From positions 955,438 to 1,019,437 of the forward strand of contig JABBOT010000006.1 of the NCBI GenBank assembly GCA_016165875.1: a DNA stretch of 64,000 bases, written 5' to 3'. The stretch is from Acanthopleura granulata. Its lineage: Eukaryota > Mollusca > Polyplacophora > Chitonida > Chitonidae. A program made the position numbers and the translations under genes. Positions 1 to 12,195 of this stretch are shown piece by piece. The notes below the pieces were generated by a model, which was not told the DNA's origin, ran no database searches, and saw nothing but the letters and a program-made list of their open reading frames with translations. How positions within the stretch are numbered: position 1 is the first letter of the stretch; each line of letters starts with the position of its first letter.

Positions 1-2827
1 GCGTTTTTATCCGGATTTATCCGGCATATCGGTTAATTGATGCTTAGGTCGGGTGATATTTAGTGTGCATATGGTAGATGATACATGTCAAATGGCGGAA
101 TGCCCAGTATGTTACCACAGCCTCTATTCTCGGCATATAATTCTGGGGTCGATTCCAAAAAGCCATTTTTGACATGAGTAAAAATTTGAAGCACAATTTT
201 AGACCTTATGATATATGCAAATACAAATTTTGACCACTGCGTCGATGTTATCCCATGACAAATATTTCGAAATTTCAACTTCCCGTACCGAGAACTAAGC
301 GTTGTGAAGAGGCTTTAGATTTTGACTTAAGTCAGACATGACTTTATGGAATTGATCATGTCAGGTACCCGAACGTTGTTGCACTTATTAGCTCTACGTG
401 TTTATGGTAAAGCAATCAATGTCACATTGCTCTTTATACAATAAAAGTGCGTTTTGGTATTTTGGTTATTTATTTGGTTGGTGATTAAGGCTGTGTACCG
501 AAGACACTTCTTTCTCCTTGTATGACGGTGTTTGGGACAGGTATTTAGGAGTAGGAAGCCTGAGTGCTCGGGGTAAACCACCCACCGCCGTTCATTGCGC
601 ATCTAATAAACTTTCTCATGTAAAACCGCAACTGAAAAAACAAGAGCTGGATTTGAATGCGTCGCCCTCATGGGTCAAAGCAGGGAATCAGAGGCGTGAC
701 GAACGAAGAGGGTCTAATGTTTGTTTCGTGGCGACATACCTTTCCAGTATGCGTCGTCATGGCAATTACGTTTTGACACAACTTACACCTGTTTGAGAAA
801 CGGAACCCTGTGATTTAAACATCAGAAGTCAGAGTCCTCGTACTGATTGTAATCAAAAGTTTTCTTAGGACATGTTTGTGAATAATGTCTGTAATTGGTA
901 TGTGAACCGGCCTGAAATCTGCTGACCACTAAGCTAATTACATGAGGTGCTTGATGTCACACACAGAAATACTAGAGCTCTGAGAGTAAAACCAGAACAG
1001 CGAGCGGTCACACGTTACCAGTGAAATTGGGTCTCTTGTCAGTTAACCTTAGAGTTTTATAGTAGCTCTTCAGGTGAGTGTTTAAGAAATAGCAACTCAC
1101 ACACCAACTCGCACCACGGCTTAAGTAGAATTAGGTAAAAAGAAAAATTAGAGCGATGTTAAATTTAATGCACTAGACGTGACTTATCAACTGGCTGTTT
1201 TGTGGCTACAATTTGGGGGCGGAGGTGGGGGACTTGATAGGAACTTTCGCGCCCTTAGGTACATAGAGGTCTATGTTCATGTCTTTTGATTCGTACATCA
1301 CAATGCATAAAAACCTTTGTTGTTGCATGACGTAGAGTAGTATAATTTCTTCAGTGATAGAACAACACAGAGCTGCATCATTTGCATGCGATAAGTTCTC
1401 TCACGTCTCCACCTGACCATTCAAAAACTATAAATTACACCAGCGTAATGTGTGGGTATACAGCCTCATATTTCCCCGAGAAGATTAACACCGAACGTAG
1501 TGTGGTGAGACCGAAGGCCGAGACGAGTAAAGTGAAGTGTACTGGAATCGTGTAAGTCATTTACTGTTTACCCGTGGCCTTTGTTGAATATGGTAAAAAA
1601 ACACGCCTAACCATCAGATACTACACTCAGCACTTAGTGGTCACAAGATGGTATTACTTTTTTTTCTTTACGAGATATATGTTATTGGCCAGAGGCCTAA
1701 AACAACAACCATTGTATCGGTGGTCGAGGAAAAGGTGCATATTTATATCGATATTTTGTTGCTTATTTTTTCCACCCTGCGAAGTTTGATCATCAACTAG
1801 TTGACTGACATTTCATTATTATTTTTTTAAACCACATAACGCCCGATTGTACTGACTGGAAAGAGTTAACAATAAAAAATTAGAAAGTTTTTGTACATCT
1901 ACAACGAATAGTGCATAACATCAAGTTGGTGTATTAAATAAATGACACCTGAACATTATATTCTAGGCTGAATGTAAAATATGCGGCACTTCTACACATG
2001 TATGCCGTTCAAATAGCCAATAACACTACCATAAACTCTAGGATCTTTAATTTATTTCTATTTTGAATATGTACATTAAGAGGTTTTAAAGTGAAACCTG
2101 GGATACAGTATCAGTTAAATGTACATGTCATGTGAAACATGTAACGTTCTAACATGATATCAGACAAAGGTCAAGTACATTCATTATATGACGTGATTTC
2201 AGAATTTGATAAGCCATATAGATGTTTTACATTTTGAAATAAAATAACAAGATTTATTACATAGCGGAGGTATTTGAATAATTTTAATTGCTTATTCGGG
2301 GTGCTTTTAATTAGCTGTAATATTTTTAAAGTAAAAGACAGCTCATGAATGCGGTAGTGTTCATTAAAAAGTTTACCAATTCTCTCTTGAATGCAAAAAA
2401 CCTGTTTGCAGTTTTATGGATTAGTTGTTGAATTATCTTCTTTTGAAGTGTGGAGAATTGTACTGCCGACTGGTGATCTGAAGGCCGATGCTTTTAAGCT
2501 TATGGGGATTGACAAACCTGGGAGCTAGGAGATATTAACTGTTTATCAGCTGCAGCGTAGATGCTCTGATCTGTCTGTCCATGTAACATGTAATAGCATA
2601 GGGATAGCACACTGTTTAAATATTATATGTTTTAATTATAACAAGTACATGGATGAACAACACAGTATTTTCAGACCACTGTATGGTATAAATTGACATA
2701 TATACTTAACATACAAACACAACCCTAGCTTAGGGTTACTACAGTCCCAGGGGACAGGAGTGTTCCGCGCTTGGAACAATTACATCAGGGCCTAGACAGA
2801 ATGGCGGCGTTTCATGCTGGTCGATTT
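1..2827. other. Gene-free stretch, unique AT-rich DNA
   Basis: I see no coding exon with plausible splice sites and no RNA gene. The only structured part is a degenerate copy of a dispersed repeat near 975-1125 (annotated separately). Short open frames here lack domain content or codon bias and are treated as noise. Confidence 0.6.
975..1125 (+). repeat. Dispersed repeat family B, copy 1
   Basis: It shares the ordered motifs 'aaaaccagaacagcga', 'ggtcacacgttacc', 'gtgaaat', 'ttttat' and 'aagaaatagcaactcacacac' with copies near 12.5, 15.4 and 15.6 kb. The family is about 170 bp and non-coding. The edges are approximate. Confidence 0.55.
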
Positions 2828-3080
2828 GTTTATTTATTTATTTGACTGGTGTTTTACGCCGTGCTCAAGAATATTTCACTTATACTACCACGGCCAGCAT
2901 TATGCTGGGAGGAAACCGGGCACAGTCCACGGCCATCCGCGGTTTGCTGGCTGACATTCCCACGTAAGGCCGGAGAGGAAGCCAGCACGAGCTGCACTTG
3001 GACTCACATGACCGCATTGCTGGGAGCCCTCCGGGTCATTTCGCTGCTAAACGCGCTAAACGACTGAGCCACGGAGGCCC
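2828..3080 (-). repeat. tRNA-derived SINE (family A), near full length
   Basis: On the minus strand this starts with a tRNA-like head (tccgtggctcagtcg, A-box-like, then a B-box-like segment), passes through a conserved body (gcctt..acgtgggaa..ctgc..ggat..gg..) and ends in a 3' tail (ttcttgagcacggcgtaaaa..ccagtcaaataaataaataa). It is one of the most complete of about twenty copies in this window and is a good reference copy for the family. Confidence 0.85.
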
Positions 3081-4147
3081 CTACCGCTCTCGTAGTAGAT
3101 GTTGAAAAAAATGCTTTACCGAAGGGAACATAGTGCAACCTTTTTGGCAAACTTAACTTAGAACATGCGCTACCTTTCATTTTAAAGGTACATCCTGGTT
3201 TTCTAAACTTCCTGGAATCATCCTTCACGCTGCGGTGTTATGGAGTAAATCGGGACCAGTGATCCCGTTAGACATACACAGTAACCGCAGTAAAAGCCTT
3301 GGCTAACCGAGCCGTGCGCTCCAGCTTTACCAATCGATTTTGAACTTAATTCAAATTTTAAAAAAAGATCAGTATTTAATTGTGTATAATTTATTATAGT
3401 ATCTCGGGGCCAGCGATAATGAACCAATAAACAGTCAGCTATTCGGCCTTCCTGTTGGTCATTCGGAAAGGGTCTAAATATAGTAACAGCAACAACTGAA
3501 AAAGTTCTCTTTTTTAAACCTTAAAACCCTAACTTTAACAATTACGGGTAAAAAGAATTCTTTCTTTTTTGCGCCTCTAAATAGAAAACAAATCCCTCCC
3601 TAATTGTAACAATAAAGGCTAAACATAGTCTTTCTGAGTATGTTTGCCTTCAAAAAAAATGTTTTACTCCTTAACACCAACAATTTGTTAAATCTGTCAA
3701 ATATGTGTTGAAAAAATGTTTTCCTTAGCATGTGCCTTCTGCGGTTCCGTACAGAATCAATGAAATGACGCCAACCTCCCAACCCGTTCTCCGTAATCTT
3801 ATTACATACCTATATGCCACACATCTATGGGGAAGTTCATCAGTAACTAACAAAAGATTCACCATGGCCACTCCGGTATCCTTTACCTATAAAGCTGGCC
3901 AGCTAACCGTCAAATTCTATACATATTCATGTATATGGCCTTGAATAACAAAGTATGTGTAGATTATCACATTCAGAGAAAATTGTAGGGATTTGATTGG
4001 TTGAAATGTCCAACATCCGAGACCAAATATGACGGGACTCCGCGGGTTTGTTTGTTTCCATATACCTATACACTGCCGAAGCCAAGGCCTCACGTGGGGA
4101 TATACCATGGGGTCAAGGCCTCACGTGCGCAGCATTGACAGCAACGA

Positions 4148-4345
4148 AACAGGATTGGTCGGCCTAGTGTTAATATAATGTAACTGGATGGCGTGTCATG
4201 TGTGGTGCCTTCAGGATGATGTTCCAGTGGCAACAGAACTTTGTGGACTCCCCCTGCCACAAGAGAACGCAGTATATATATAATTTTAAGGGCCCCCAAA
4301 CGTCCTAAATGGTATCGTACGACGTAAAACCCAAGAATACATACA
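4148..4345 (+). repeat. SINE family B, 3' part
   Basis: It has the family-B body (gtgtcatgtgtggtgcctt..atgatgttccagtgg..ccctgccacaagag) and tail (gtacgacgtaaaaccc) but lacks the tRNA-like head. Related copies lie near 5.7, 6.5, 13.5, 18.9, 19.4 and 26.7 kb. Confidence 0.7.
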
Positions 4346-4650
4346 TTCGAAAACTGTACAATACAGTCAGTGGACATTAATAATAATAATATTACATGTA
4401 TCATAGACTTAAATATTACGACTTAAACGAGCCATCAACCAAACTGGGCGTTAGTGGTCAATAATGAGATCGCTGACAACTTGCCTTTGCTGTTGGCCGA
4501 TTGTAACATAAGCACCGACATTGACCAACAGCTGATGGTTCATTGCAGGCCTACCGTGACACTGAACAAGGGGAGACAACTCCGCGATGTTAGTTGAATA
4601 TAGTTTTTATTTTTGAATAGCACCAGTTATCTCAGTCTACTCTGGTCACA

Positions 4651-4758
4651 AGTGCCTTATACGACGACCTTCTTGCCATATACGATTAGATATTTGGCTG
4701 GGGTCTAGGAAAATATTAACGGTCGAAGCTAAATATCTAACCGTATACCACAGGCACT
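4651..4758. repeat. Foldback hairpin element
   Basis: Inverted arms 4679-4699 and 4727-4747 (21 bp, two mismatches, core TTAGATATTT) flank a 27-bp loop. Outer arms agtgcct (4651-4657) and aggcact (4752-4758) extend the symmetry. This fits a small foldback/MITE element or a stable hairpin. Confidence 0.7.
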
Positions 4759-5286
4759 ACAATAGTGTCAATATGTTTGTTGATGTAACATGGTTTAAAT
4801 ATTAACCAGTGGCTGATACCAGTACCTCAATAAGCTTTTCGATGGTTTCAGAGTTTCCAATTTCACATGTGAGGTGAAAGTTACCTGATGCACACAAGGC
4901 ACAGAGACACTGCTCTGTCCCCGTCATCTGCTCCATGCCCGAATTTCCGTATTTTCTATATGGCGTTAATTAACAGTTAATCAATCAATCATTCAATCAC
5001 TCAATCAATAACAGCCTGCATAGATGGCACAAATACCATCGTAATTCTGCCAATATCTTTATCCTATAGTTTTGAAGGATTTTTAAATCTTAAATTTTAA
5101 ATAGATAAACCACATGTTTAAGCATAAATTTACAGTTGCGAAAATTTTTCTTTCATAACATTTCACAGGTCACTTTTCATCAGGAAGTTTCTTACTTCAA
5201 GTCATGAAATTTTATTTTCTGAAGACTCTTATTTAAGTGAAGCCATGTTTTACACTATCAAAAGGTCTTTTTCTACACATTTGTTA

Positions 5287-5431
5287 GGGCCTGCGTGGCC
5301 GAGGGGGTTAGCGGTGCCACTCACCAGTACAGCCGCTGTCAGTTAAAGTTCAGCTCATATTGGCTTCCTCTCTGGCCGTACGTGGGAAGGTCGACCACAC
5401 CAATGAAACACCAATCAAATAAATAAATAAA
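5287..5431 (+). repeat. SINE family A, internally deleted
   Basis: The tRNA-like head (gcctgcgtggccgag..gttagcg) and the tail (aaacaccaatcaaataaataaataa) are joined with most of the middle missing after 'acgtgggaaggtc'. It appears to be a deletion derivative. Confidence 0.8.
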
Positions 5432-5655
5432 CATGTACCTTTGAAACTACATCGAGCACTTTGCAAATCTCTTGTGGACATTATTAGACGTGTTCATTGC
5501 AGTCAAACCAACGACATTATTAGCTTCTCCCCCAAATAATAATTATACTTATTAAAATGTAAAACAAAACATACCTAGGGCAAGCGGGTCGGTATAAACG
5601 CTTGCCTTTCATTCACTTGGACTCAAGAAGTTCACACTGAATTGCACACTGAACT

Positions 5656-5915
5656 GACCGCCTCGGTGGCCCAGAGGTTAGAGCACCCACATTCTGGTCG
5701 GGAGATTCGGGATCTATTCAGGATTGTGTGAAACCAAAGACTTTAAAACGGATACCTGCTGTTGCCTCGCCTGGCGCTAAGTACTGCGAGGTTAGGGCAA
5801 GGAAAGATGACTGGTGTCAAAAAATGTGGCTGAGTGGGGTGTCATGCTTGGTGTCTTCTACATGATGTTCCGGCGAAGGCAGCACTTTGGCGGCATGGAC
5901 TCTCCCTGCCACCGG
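5656..5915 (+). repeat. SINE family B with tRNA-like head
   Basis: The head 'gaccgcctcggtggcccagaggttagagc' looks like a tRNA A box, followed by 'gggatctattcagg' in the B-box position. The body then runs through 'ttgcctcgcctggcgct' and 'gtgtcatgcttggtgtctt'. It is truncated before the usual tail, where an inverted-repeat element begins. Confidence 0.75.
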
Positions 5916-5937
5916 AGTTTATTCGGGTTTATCCGCC

Positions 5938-6205
5938 GTGTACCTGGATGACAATCTGAACCCTTCTCCTCATACCACCTGCCAGCCAACTGATACTCTG
6001 AAGGGGAAGTCGCTGCCATGTCTCGTGCATGGCAGCTTGCAGTTGAGCCAGATCATGTACAGGTGGATCCGTTGCAGGCACACGAGGACCAGTCATGTCC
6101 CAGACATGCTTTAGAGGGTTGCGAAGTGGGCTCATTGCAGGCCAAGAAACCCGGAGGCTGACAGGTGGTATGGAGAGAAGGGTTCAGGTTGTCATTCAGG
6201 CAAAC
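5938..6205. repeat. Inverted-repeat element
   Basis: Arms of about 50 bp (5938-5988 and 6155-6205) are inverted copies carrying the shared motif tgacaa.ctgaacccttctc. The spacer is about 166 bp. A perfect 9-bp hairpin (gctgccatg / catggcagc, 6012-6036) sits inside the spacer. No transposase is present. Confidence 0.7.
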
Positions 6206-6439
6206 AGTGGATACACCCAATATTGACGTAAAACGCTTAACGAGGTACCAAATGACCTTTTGATTGAGTAATTTCAATCACTGCTTCAACACTGCTCCTC
6301 CAGAGCCATACTTGTAAAGCCATTGTTTCACATCCAAACAAGTGAAGACAGAAATGCATGTGTATCATTAAAACACATGGATTCCAGTCATTTTGTCGAT
6401 TTCCATTAGCCAAATGGTCACACGGTTCACACCAACCAC

Positions 6440-6592
6440 ATGTCTTCGGCATGATGTTCCACTGCTTACAGCACTTTTACAACATGGACTCGCGCTGCCA
6501 CAAGAAGACACAATATACTAGTATATACATTCTAAGGACTTTAACGGAAAACTTGTTGAGTGAAACGTAAAACCCAAACATATATATATTCA
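6440..6592 (+). repeat. SINE family B, tail fragment
   Basis: It contains 'ggcatgatgttccactg..cagcactttt', 'gctgccacaagaagacacaatata' and 'gtaaaacccaaacatatat', the 3' half of the family. The A/B box head is absent. Confidence 0.6.
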
Positions 6593-6878
6593 CACTGGAG
6601 ATTCGAACTCTTTCCTCGTAGTTCGAAGTCGCTCACGATAACCAGCCACTCGTCCCACCATACTAGCTCTGTATTTCAGATCCAGCACAAAGTCTCAAGG
6701 AAGTGCGCAGTCATAGTACTCCATGTCAGTTTTGTGCAACCGTACATGAAGTATACCATAACGATTGCACGTCATCATACATGAAAGCTGGTGATCACAA
6801 CTAAATGTGCACTTGTCGACATAAAAGTGCAACGGTTGTATTGTGCTGTATGTTGCCCATATAATATTATCGACAACT

Positions 6879-7008
6879 GGGCCCGGTTTCATGAAGCATA
6901 ATTAGTGCTAGGTAGCCCTTAGCTAATGCACTTCCTATATCTTCAACATATGTTGTCATGGAAGTTAAGCGAATACTTAGCTAAGTATGCTTCATGAAAC
7001 TTGGGCCT
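6879..7008. repeat. Foldback MITE
   Basis: It starts gggcccggtttcatgaagc and ends with the inverted complement gcttcatgaaacttgggcc. Symmetry continues inward (cttagctaa on both sides). It is about 130 bp with no coding capacity, typical of a palindromic miniature element. Confidence 0.8.
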
Positions 7009-7009
7009 G

Positions 7010-8188
7010 AACAATGCAACGATGTTGGTGAGAAATAATGTGCAGGAAGTCAGATGTTCGACCAACATTTACGGGCGCTAGAACCGCTCATAAGCCGAAT
7101 TTCACACTTTGCCTTGTGTAGCCCAAAATATTTATCAAATATGGCCATATGTATATATATTCTAAAAGCTAAACGACTGCTCATCTCCAAAAAAGCCTTT
7201 GAATTTTACCAAGGCTAATATTAATCAACATATAGAGAAGGTTTGAAAAAAATCAGAGTTGCTTTTCTAAATGCTTGTTTTTGCCAACTTTCAAAATTTT
7301 TGAGTTCTTTTGCCAAGGTGGATAATTTACTATGTAAACTAAAAAATCGGTCCCACAGGTTTTTAATATTCATCTTAGATTGTTCTGAGCGATCATGTAA
7401 AGTTAAACCTTCAAAAATGAAAAAAGATTTTGAATCGCTGATGTTCTTTTACTAATATGTTTAAAACTAGAAAAGATATCAAAACTTTGCGGGACAGTTT
7501 ATCCTTGAAATATTTAGCTACATATGTGCCAAGTGTCATAGCCTTATGTTAAAAAATAAGCGAGAAATGTAAGTATTTCATCACTCAACTATCTCCAAAA
7601 AAGAATGGGAGAAAAAAAACAAAATGTCTGGGGTAGCATTATGTGGGACAAAGTTCGTTATTAATTCGTTTGCCACTTACTATTAATCAAGAATTGTCCT
7701 GCCTCCAGTTAAAATGTAAACATATCAACTTACTTAGGATAAAGTTTAAAACTTATTATACTCCATGAAGGCGTAAATCGATGTTTTATCATGATATTTC
7801 TGAGCAAAACCTGTTGTGATGTGCTTATAAACCCACCCCGGTTGGGTGATTAGGGCTGTTGTTTCAGTTAATAGGTCTCCTTCAGTAGTCTGCACAAGCA
7901 GCCATACACAGTTTATAGCAGGGGGCAAAAACCTTTACCTGAGGCACGTCTATTCACAGCAGGTGAACTCTTCAGTGAGATAGTCACCTTAATCAGGGAG
8001 AACTAAGAAAACGCAACTGGCTTGGTTCATAAAATGTTTTACAATTTAAGGTATCTACAATTCGAAGCTGGATTTCATCTTTAAGTGAGAGCGAAGATAA
8101 GAGAATGCAGAATAAGACAGCACTGTAAAGAAAAATCACCCTTGAGAGGTTCTAGTGCCTCAAGTTTAAGCTGACAAGAACGGTTATG
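7010..8188. other. Gene-free stretch
   Basis: AT-rich DNA with no recognisable exon, repeat family or RNA gene. Confidence 0.5.
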
Positions 8189-8189
8189 G

Positions 8190-8405
8190 TTATTTATTTA
8201 TGTCATTTTTTTTTCTTCTACGCCGTACTCAAAAGTATTTCACATATATGACAGAGGCCAGCATTATAGTAAGGAAAACCTGACAGAGCCCGCGGAAAAC
8301 CGAAAACCATCCTGCTGCTGGTGGACCTTCCCACGTGCGACCGGGTAGGGGGAGGAATGCAAGCCTCAGTTGCATTTGGACTCAGAGCGATGATATTGCT
8401 CACAC
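8190..8405 (-). repeat. SINE family A, diverged
   Basis: Tail (tatttatt..tctacgccgtactcaaaagtatttcac) and body (ggccagcattat..aggaaaacc..cccacgtgcgaccgg) are recognisable. The tRNA-like head is eroded. Confidence 0.75.
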
Positions 8406-8698
8406 GTTTGTCATTTATAGTATTGCGCTGACATGATTAACTACTCGCTAAGGTACGATCTCAGCAGCTTCTTTTATTACACAAATTGTGTTTGACTGAC
8501 ACATTACCTTACGTAATCAATATCCGTAAGGCAAAAGAACAGAGTATTGTTTCAGGAGGAGTATGTACTGGACGCCGCAAGAATAATAATATTACAAAAA
8601 TAATGGAATTGTAAAGATTTCAAATCCACTTCATGATATCCGATATTTTATTACATTCTTCTGATAAACGCTATACCGTTTCATGATAGCAGTACAGT

Positions 8699-8729
8699 TA
8701 TAAATACACGATAAATCACCTTCATTAGC
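8699..8729 (+). promoter_or_regulatory. Candidate TATA box and start region, peptide gene 1
   Basis: TATAAATA (8699-8706) is followed by CTTCATTAGC (8720-8729). The paralogous gene near 13.9 kb has the same two motifs (13863-13870 and 13897-13906) upstream of its ATG. The shared pair suggests a conserved core promoter, although the spacing differs (13 versus 26 bp between motifs). Confidence 0.45.
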
Positions 8730-8959
8730 ATGCACAGCAGCGACCTTGATGTGCTTATTAATACCTTTTCTTTTCTATCAGCCATCTGTTTGGGGTGGAT
8801 ATTTCTGTATTATATTTCTCGATCATAAAAAGCAAGGAGATTGCAGAGAAATTTCTTACGAATATCCGGCGGATGTACAGGACGATACATTTGAGGAGGA
8901 CCATCTGTATAAATGACACATTGACTTGTGCCAGTAAGACCAGTCTATTATCTGGAGTC

Positions 8960-10460
8960 ATGACACAACAGAAGATTATCATTTTTGCAGTCGCAATGTT
9001 GGGAACTTTGTTTCTACTCGTTTCACAACCTTATGCTGTGTTGGGCGATGGTCCTGAAATGGGTAAGATGTTACAACATAAGTAGACACAAAATTTATAC
9101 ATATACATAATATTTTATTAATATTTTTGTTGGTTTTTTATCTTTAAACTATCTACAGAAACTTTCTGTAGTTGGTGGTATTTCGTTTTGAGAAATGTTA
9201 CGTGTTTTCCTTTCCCAACTTTTACGAAGACAGGGAAAAACAAAGTGATACATTTGTGGCTCTAAGAGAGCGGTAGACAGTCTTAGAATCCACGTCCAGA
9301 GACATCATCAACACGACCACGGGGGTACCGGGATCCCTACAAGCACGCACAGCAGCGTTATACTGGGCGTGTTGACCAGTTTTTCTCGTCAAAAAAATCT
9401 TTAATGCTCATGAGATTTGATCGATGTTCAGTGCATATGCAAAACTGTTTGATTGACATTGACTTCTCACCAGTGAGATCAGGGATTTGAATCCACTTCT
9501 CTCTCGTTCGGCAGTCGCCTATCTGGTTTCTGGTGAAGGTCGTCGGTCTGTTATAACTATAAGCTTGTCGGCGGTCCTATATACGTGAATTTCTGAGCCC
9601 GACGTTAAACTCCAGTCTAACAAGTAATTACGTCTATTAAAAGATCCCCGCTGGCTGTGATGATTAAGGCCCTCGGTGGTTACAGCTGTCCGGCCTTTGA
9701 CCCCTGTGGACACGTGTGTTCGAATCCAGGCCTCGCCGCATAGGTTGCGGCTGTAGACATAAGTCCAGAGGGTTATCAAGTGGCTGGGGCTGATCCCACA
9801 AGGAAATTTTTACTTCAGTGAAGAGTTAAAACCTTGATATACTACACAGTTTATAGCCCCAGGTGTTCAAATTTAGACATATTTGTCTTAGCATAATTCT
9901 TCTCAAGTGTTCCAAATTTTAACTCAAGTGGTCTAAGTGTGAAAAGAGACATTTAAAATTTGGCTTAACTCAAAACTGGCTTCCCCGCCGATTCCACAAA
10001 GGAATGTTTGAATTAAGACAAAACTTTTAAACTCAGTTTTATAGCTTACTTCATACCGGTACATACTGGTTTGGGAATATGTGTCACTTGTACTTTGGCA
10101 TAATATGTATGCACCATCCATGCCTTTATTTTAAAATTGCAAGACGGTTTAATTTTAGTTAAACTTTTTTACGTAAGTACAAAATTCCTTTGTGGAATCG
10201 GTTCCTGTCCTCAGGATCAGGCATGGCCGCTGCCTTCAAAATGAGTACTTTTTGAGCATGGCGTTAAACACCCATGTATCGAATCAATAAACAAGCCTAT
10301 TTAAAATGTTTCCATCTTTGTTGTAGTTAAAGAACAGCCTTACACGCAATGGAGGCCGTTCAACCCTACCATTGTCCAACTCTGCGGCTTCTGTGATCTC
10401 GTGGCTCCTAGCCTGATATTCGACTGCAGGAGGCAGTTCTGCGCACCCGGACGGAAGTGA
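8960..10460 (+). CDS. Small secreted Cys-frame peptide precursor 1 (two exons)
   Basis: Coding exons are 8960-9062 and 10327-10460. The donor GGTAAG and acceptor TTGTAG give a phase-1 junction and 78 aa. Residues 1-29 are a strong signal peptide (KIIIFAVAMLGTLFLLVS core). The mature part contains QWRPFNPT (42-49) and cysteines 54, 57, 68 and 73 (CX2CX10CX4C). The end A-P-G-R-K could yield a C-terminal amide after trimming of the basic residues. The start at 8960 was chosen because it places the signal peptide at the N terminus. An in-frame ATG at about 8873 would add 29 polar residues. The same architecture recurs in the gene at 13.9 kb, so this is not a chance frame. I do not recognise the family with certainty. 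Small size, secretion and the cysteine frame suggest a neuropeptide, hormone or other secreted peptide. ATTAAA at 10627 may be the poly(A) signal. Confidence 0.72.
9440..9845 (+). repeat. Diverged SINE-like segments in the intron of peptide gene 1
   Basis: Two pieces each carry a tRNA B-box-like motif: 'gatttgaatccac' near 9488 and 'gttcgaatccagg' near 9718. The first is followed by 'gcccgacgttaaactcca', a SINE-tail style end. The first resembles sequence near 24.75-24.97 kb. Boundaries are uncertain. Confidence 0.4.
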
Positions 10461-10788
10461 CGTTGTCAGCCGCAGTTTCGTAAAAAGTTACCATGGGTGG
10501 GTGTTGATCTACATTTTGTGCCTCACAATGTCTCACTTTGTTGGCCGAGACTCTGCTCAATGTCCAGATTTTCAAACATTCACTTATTCGTGGTTGAATC
10601 GTATGCAGACATGTGTCATTTATGCCATTAAAGATTTCTGATACTTACGGCTTGTTATTTGCACCAGATTTGTGTGTCAGCACGTTGACATTTTCGAGAT
10701 CTGGCCGTGGACCAATGAGTAATGTGCTTACTTTTTTCAGTTGTAAGGTCACATGAGGTGTGGGTTCAAATCCGGACTTGGACAGGGC

Positions 10789-10793
10789 ATATA

Positions 10794-10880
<87 letters not shown>
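10789..10880. repeat. (AT)n microsatellite
   Basis: About 90 bp of nearly uninterrupted AT dinucleotides with one gtgt interruption, just after a B-box-like 'gggttcaaatccgg' at 10762. It lies 3' of peptide gene 1. It creates long Tyr-Ile frames on both strands that are not genes. Confidence 0.95.
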
Positions 10881-10881
<1 letters not shown>

Positions 10882-10882
<1 letters not shown>

Positions 10883-12100
10883 CCGCCATTTTCTGATGCA
10901 ATTTTGAAGCTCAAAGGGATACTACGTTTAATGAAATGCACCATTTCATAAAATATGCAATTGGTGTCGACTGATGTAAAGAGAAACTGACAGCTCTTAT
11001 ACAAATAAAAAAATATATCAATAAAGAAAATTACCATTTGCAAGAATTTGGCTGAAATACAGCCGATGTGGCGTAAACCCTTACTGATTTCTGTATAAAG
11101 GGGATCCCTGAAAATTCCTCTCTGCCATAAAGCGATTCAAAGCTGAGTAGTCTTTTGTTCGTTCTTGTCTTTTCGGTGTACTATTTGTGATTATAAAATC
11201 ACTGCTCGACAGATGTAAGAAATAGACTGCTTCGTGTTATACCTAGTGTGAGCTGAATTCTAAGTATGGCATATTAAATCATGCGTGTCCAATGCTGCAC
11301 GATTCAAGCCGAGACACCGTATTTCATAGTCGATTCTGTATCTCTTTAAATAGCATAAAATCATTACAGAAAACGACGTGTTCTCCTACAATTAACGGCA
11401 TTTTGTACAGACCATCAAGAAATCTCATTTAAAAAGCAAGCAAAAACTGGCATTATCATATCAGATATTAGAGTGTGCGCTTATTTGTCTTTAATGTAAG
11501 CAGCATTCATATGACTGCAACTTGAAGTACATTTACTTAAGTAAATGTACATGTTTAAGTTTAAATCATGCAGATTTACTTAAGTCAGATAATGTATTCT
11601 AGTGGTAATAGACAGACACATTACAGCCACAGCCTGTTGTCACGACACTGAGGAGAAAATGCTGGCTTTCTTGTCCACGTCGGTTGAATAGTAACATTGT
11701 GTGTATACAAAATAGCAGTCATCATATTGCTTAGCACAAATGATTACCAGTGCTAAGAAGTAAAGTTTTCTGTTCTTAAAATAAGCTAGCGCTGTATATA
11801 AATCACACACAAAGAGACCAGAGTTATTTGCGTATGTTTCCGTGAGAATTCCAGCATACATTCTCGTTCATACAGAAACCGGGAAATCATGAATGTGTCA
11901 AAACAATTGCCTCAACACGATTGCATTTAATTCGTGGCATTAAATGAATATGCAATTTGTTCTTCGTGTGTTTGTGTTCGTACAAGATATCTAACGCCGC
12001 ATTAATAACCACCGCCTAATTAAGCAATAATTACAACATAATTAGCCAATCCTTTGGGGTAAATTATATCCATTCAAAATTAGCTGTAGAAAACATTTGG
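10882..12100. other. Gene-free stretch
   Basis: AT-rich, no exon or repeat family recognised apart from a small palindrome near 11530-11550 (acttaagtaaatgtacat). Confidence 0.5.
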
Positions 12101-12103
12101 CCT

Positions 12104-12192
12104 AAATTAGGTGCTATATGATATGTGACCAGCACGGTTGTGACTCAACGTTTGTCAAGTTGTCCCCGTCATGGTGCTTTAGCACCTAATTT
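12104..12192. repeat. Short inverted-repeat element
   Basis: Perfect 13-bp inverted arms AAATTAGGTGCTA (12104-12116) and TAGCACCTAATTT (12180-12192) flank 63 bp. It may be a tiny MITE and abuts the minisatellite that follows. Confidence 0.6.
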
Positions 12193-12195
12193 AAC

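Noticed and set aside
10645..11043. Open frames of Tyr-Ile repeats on both strands
   Set aside because: Produced entirely by the (AT)n microsatellite.
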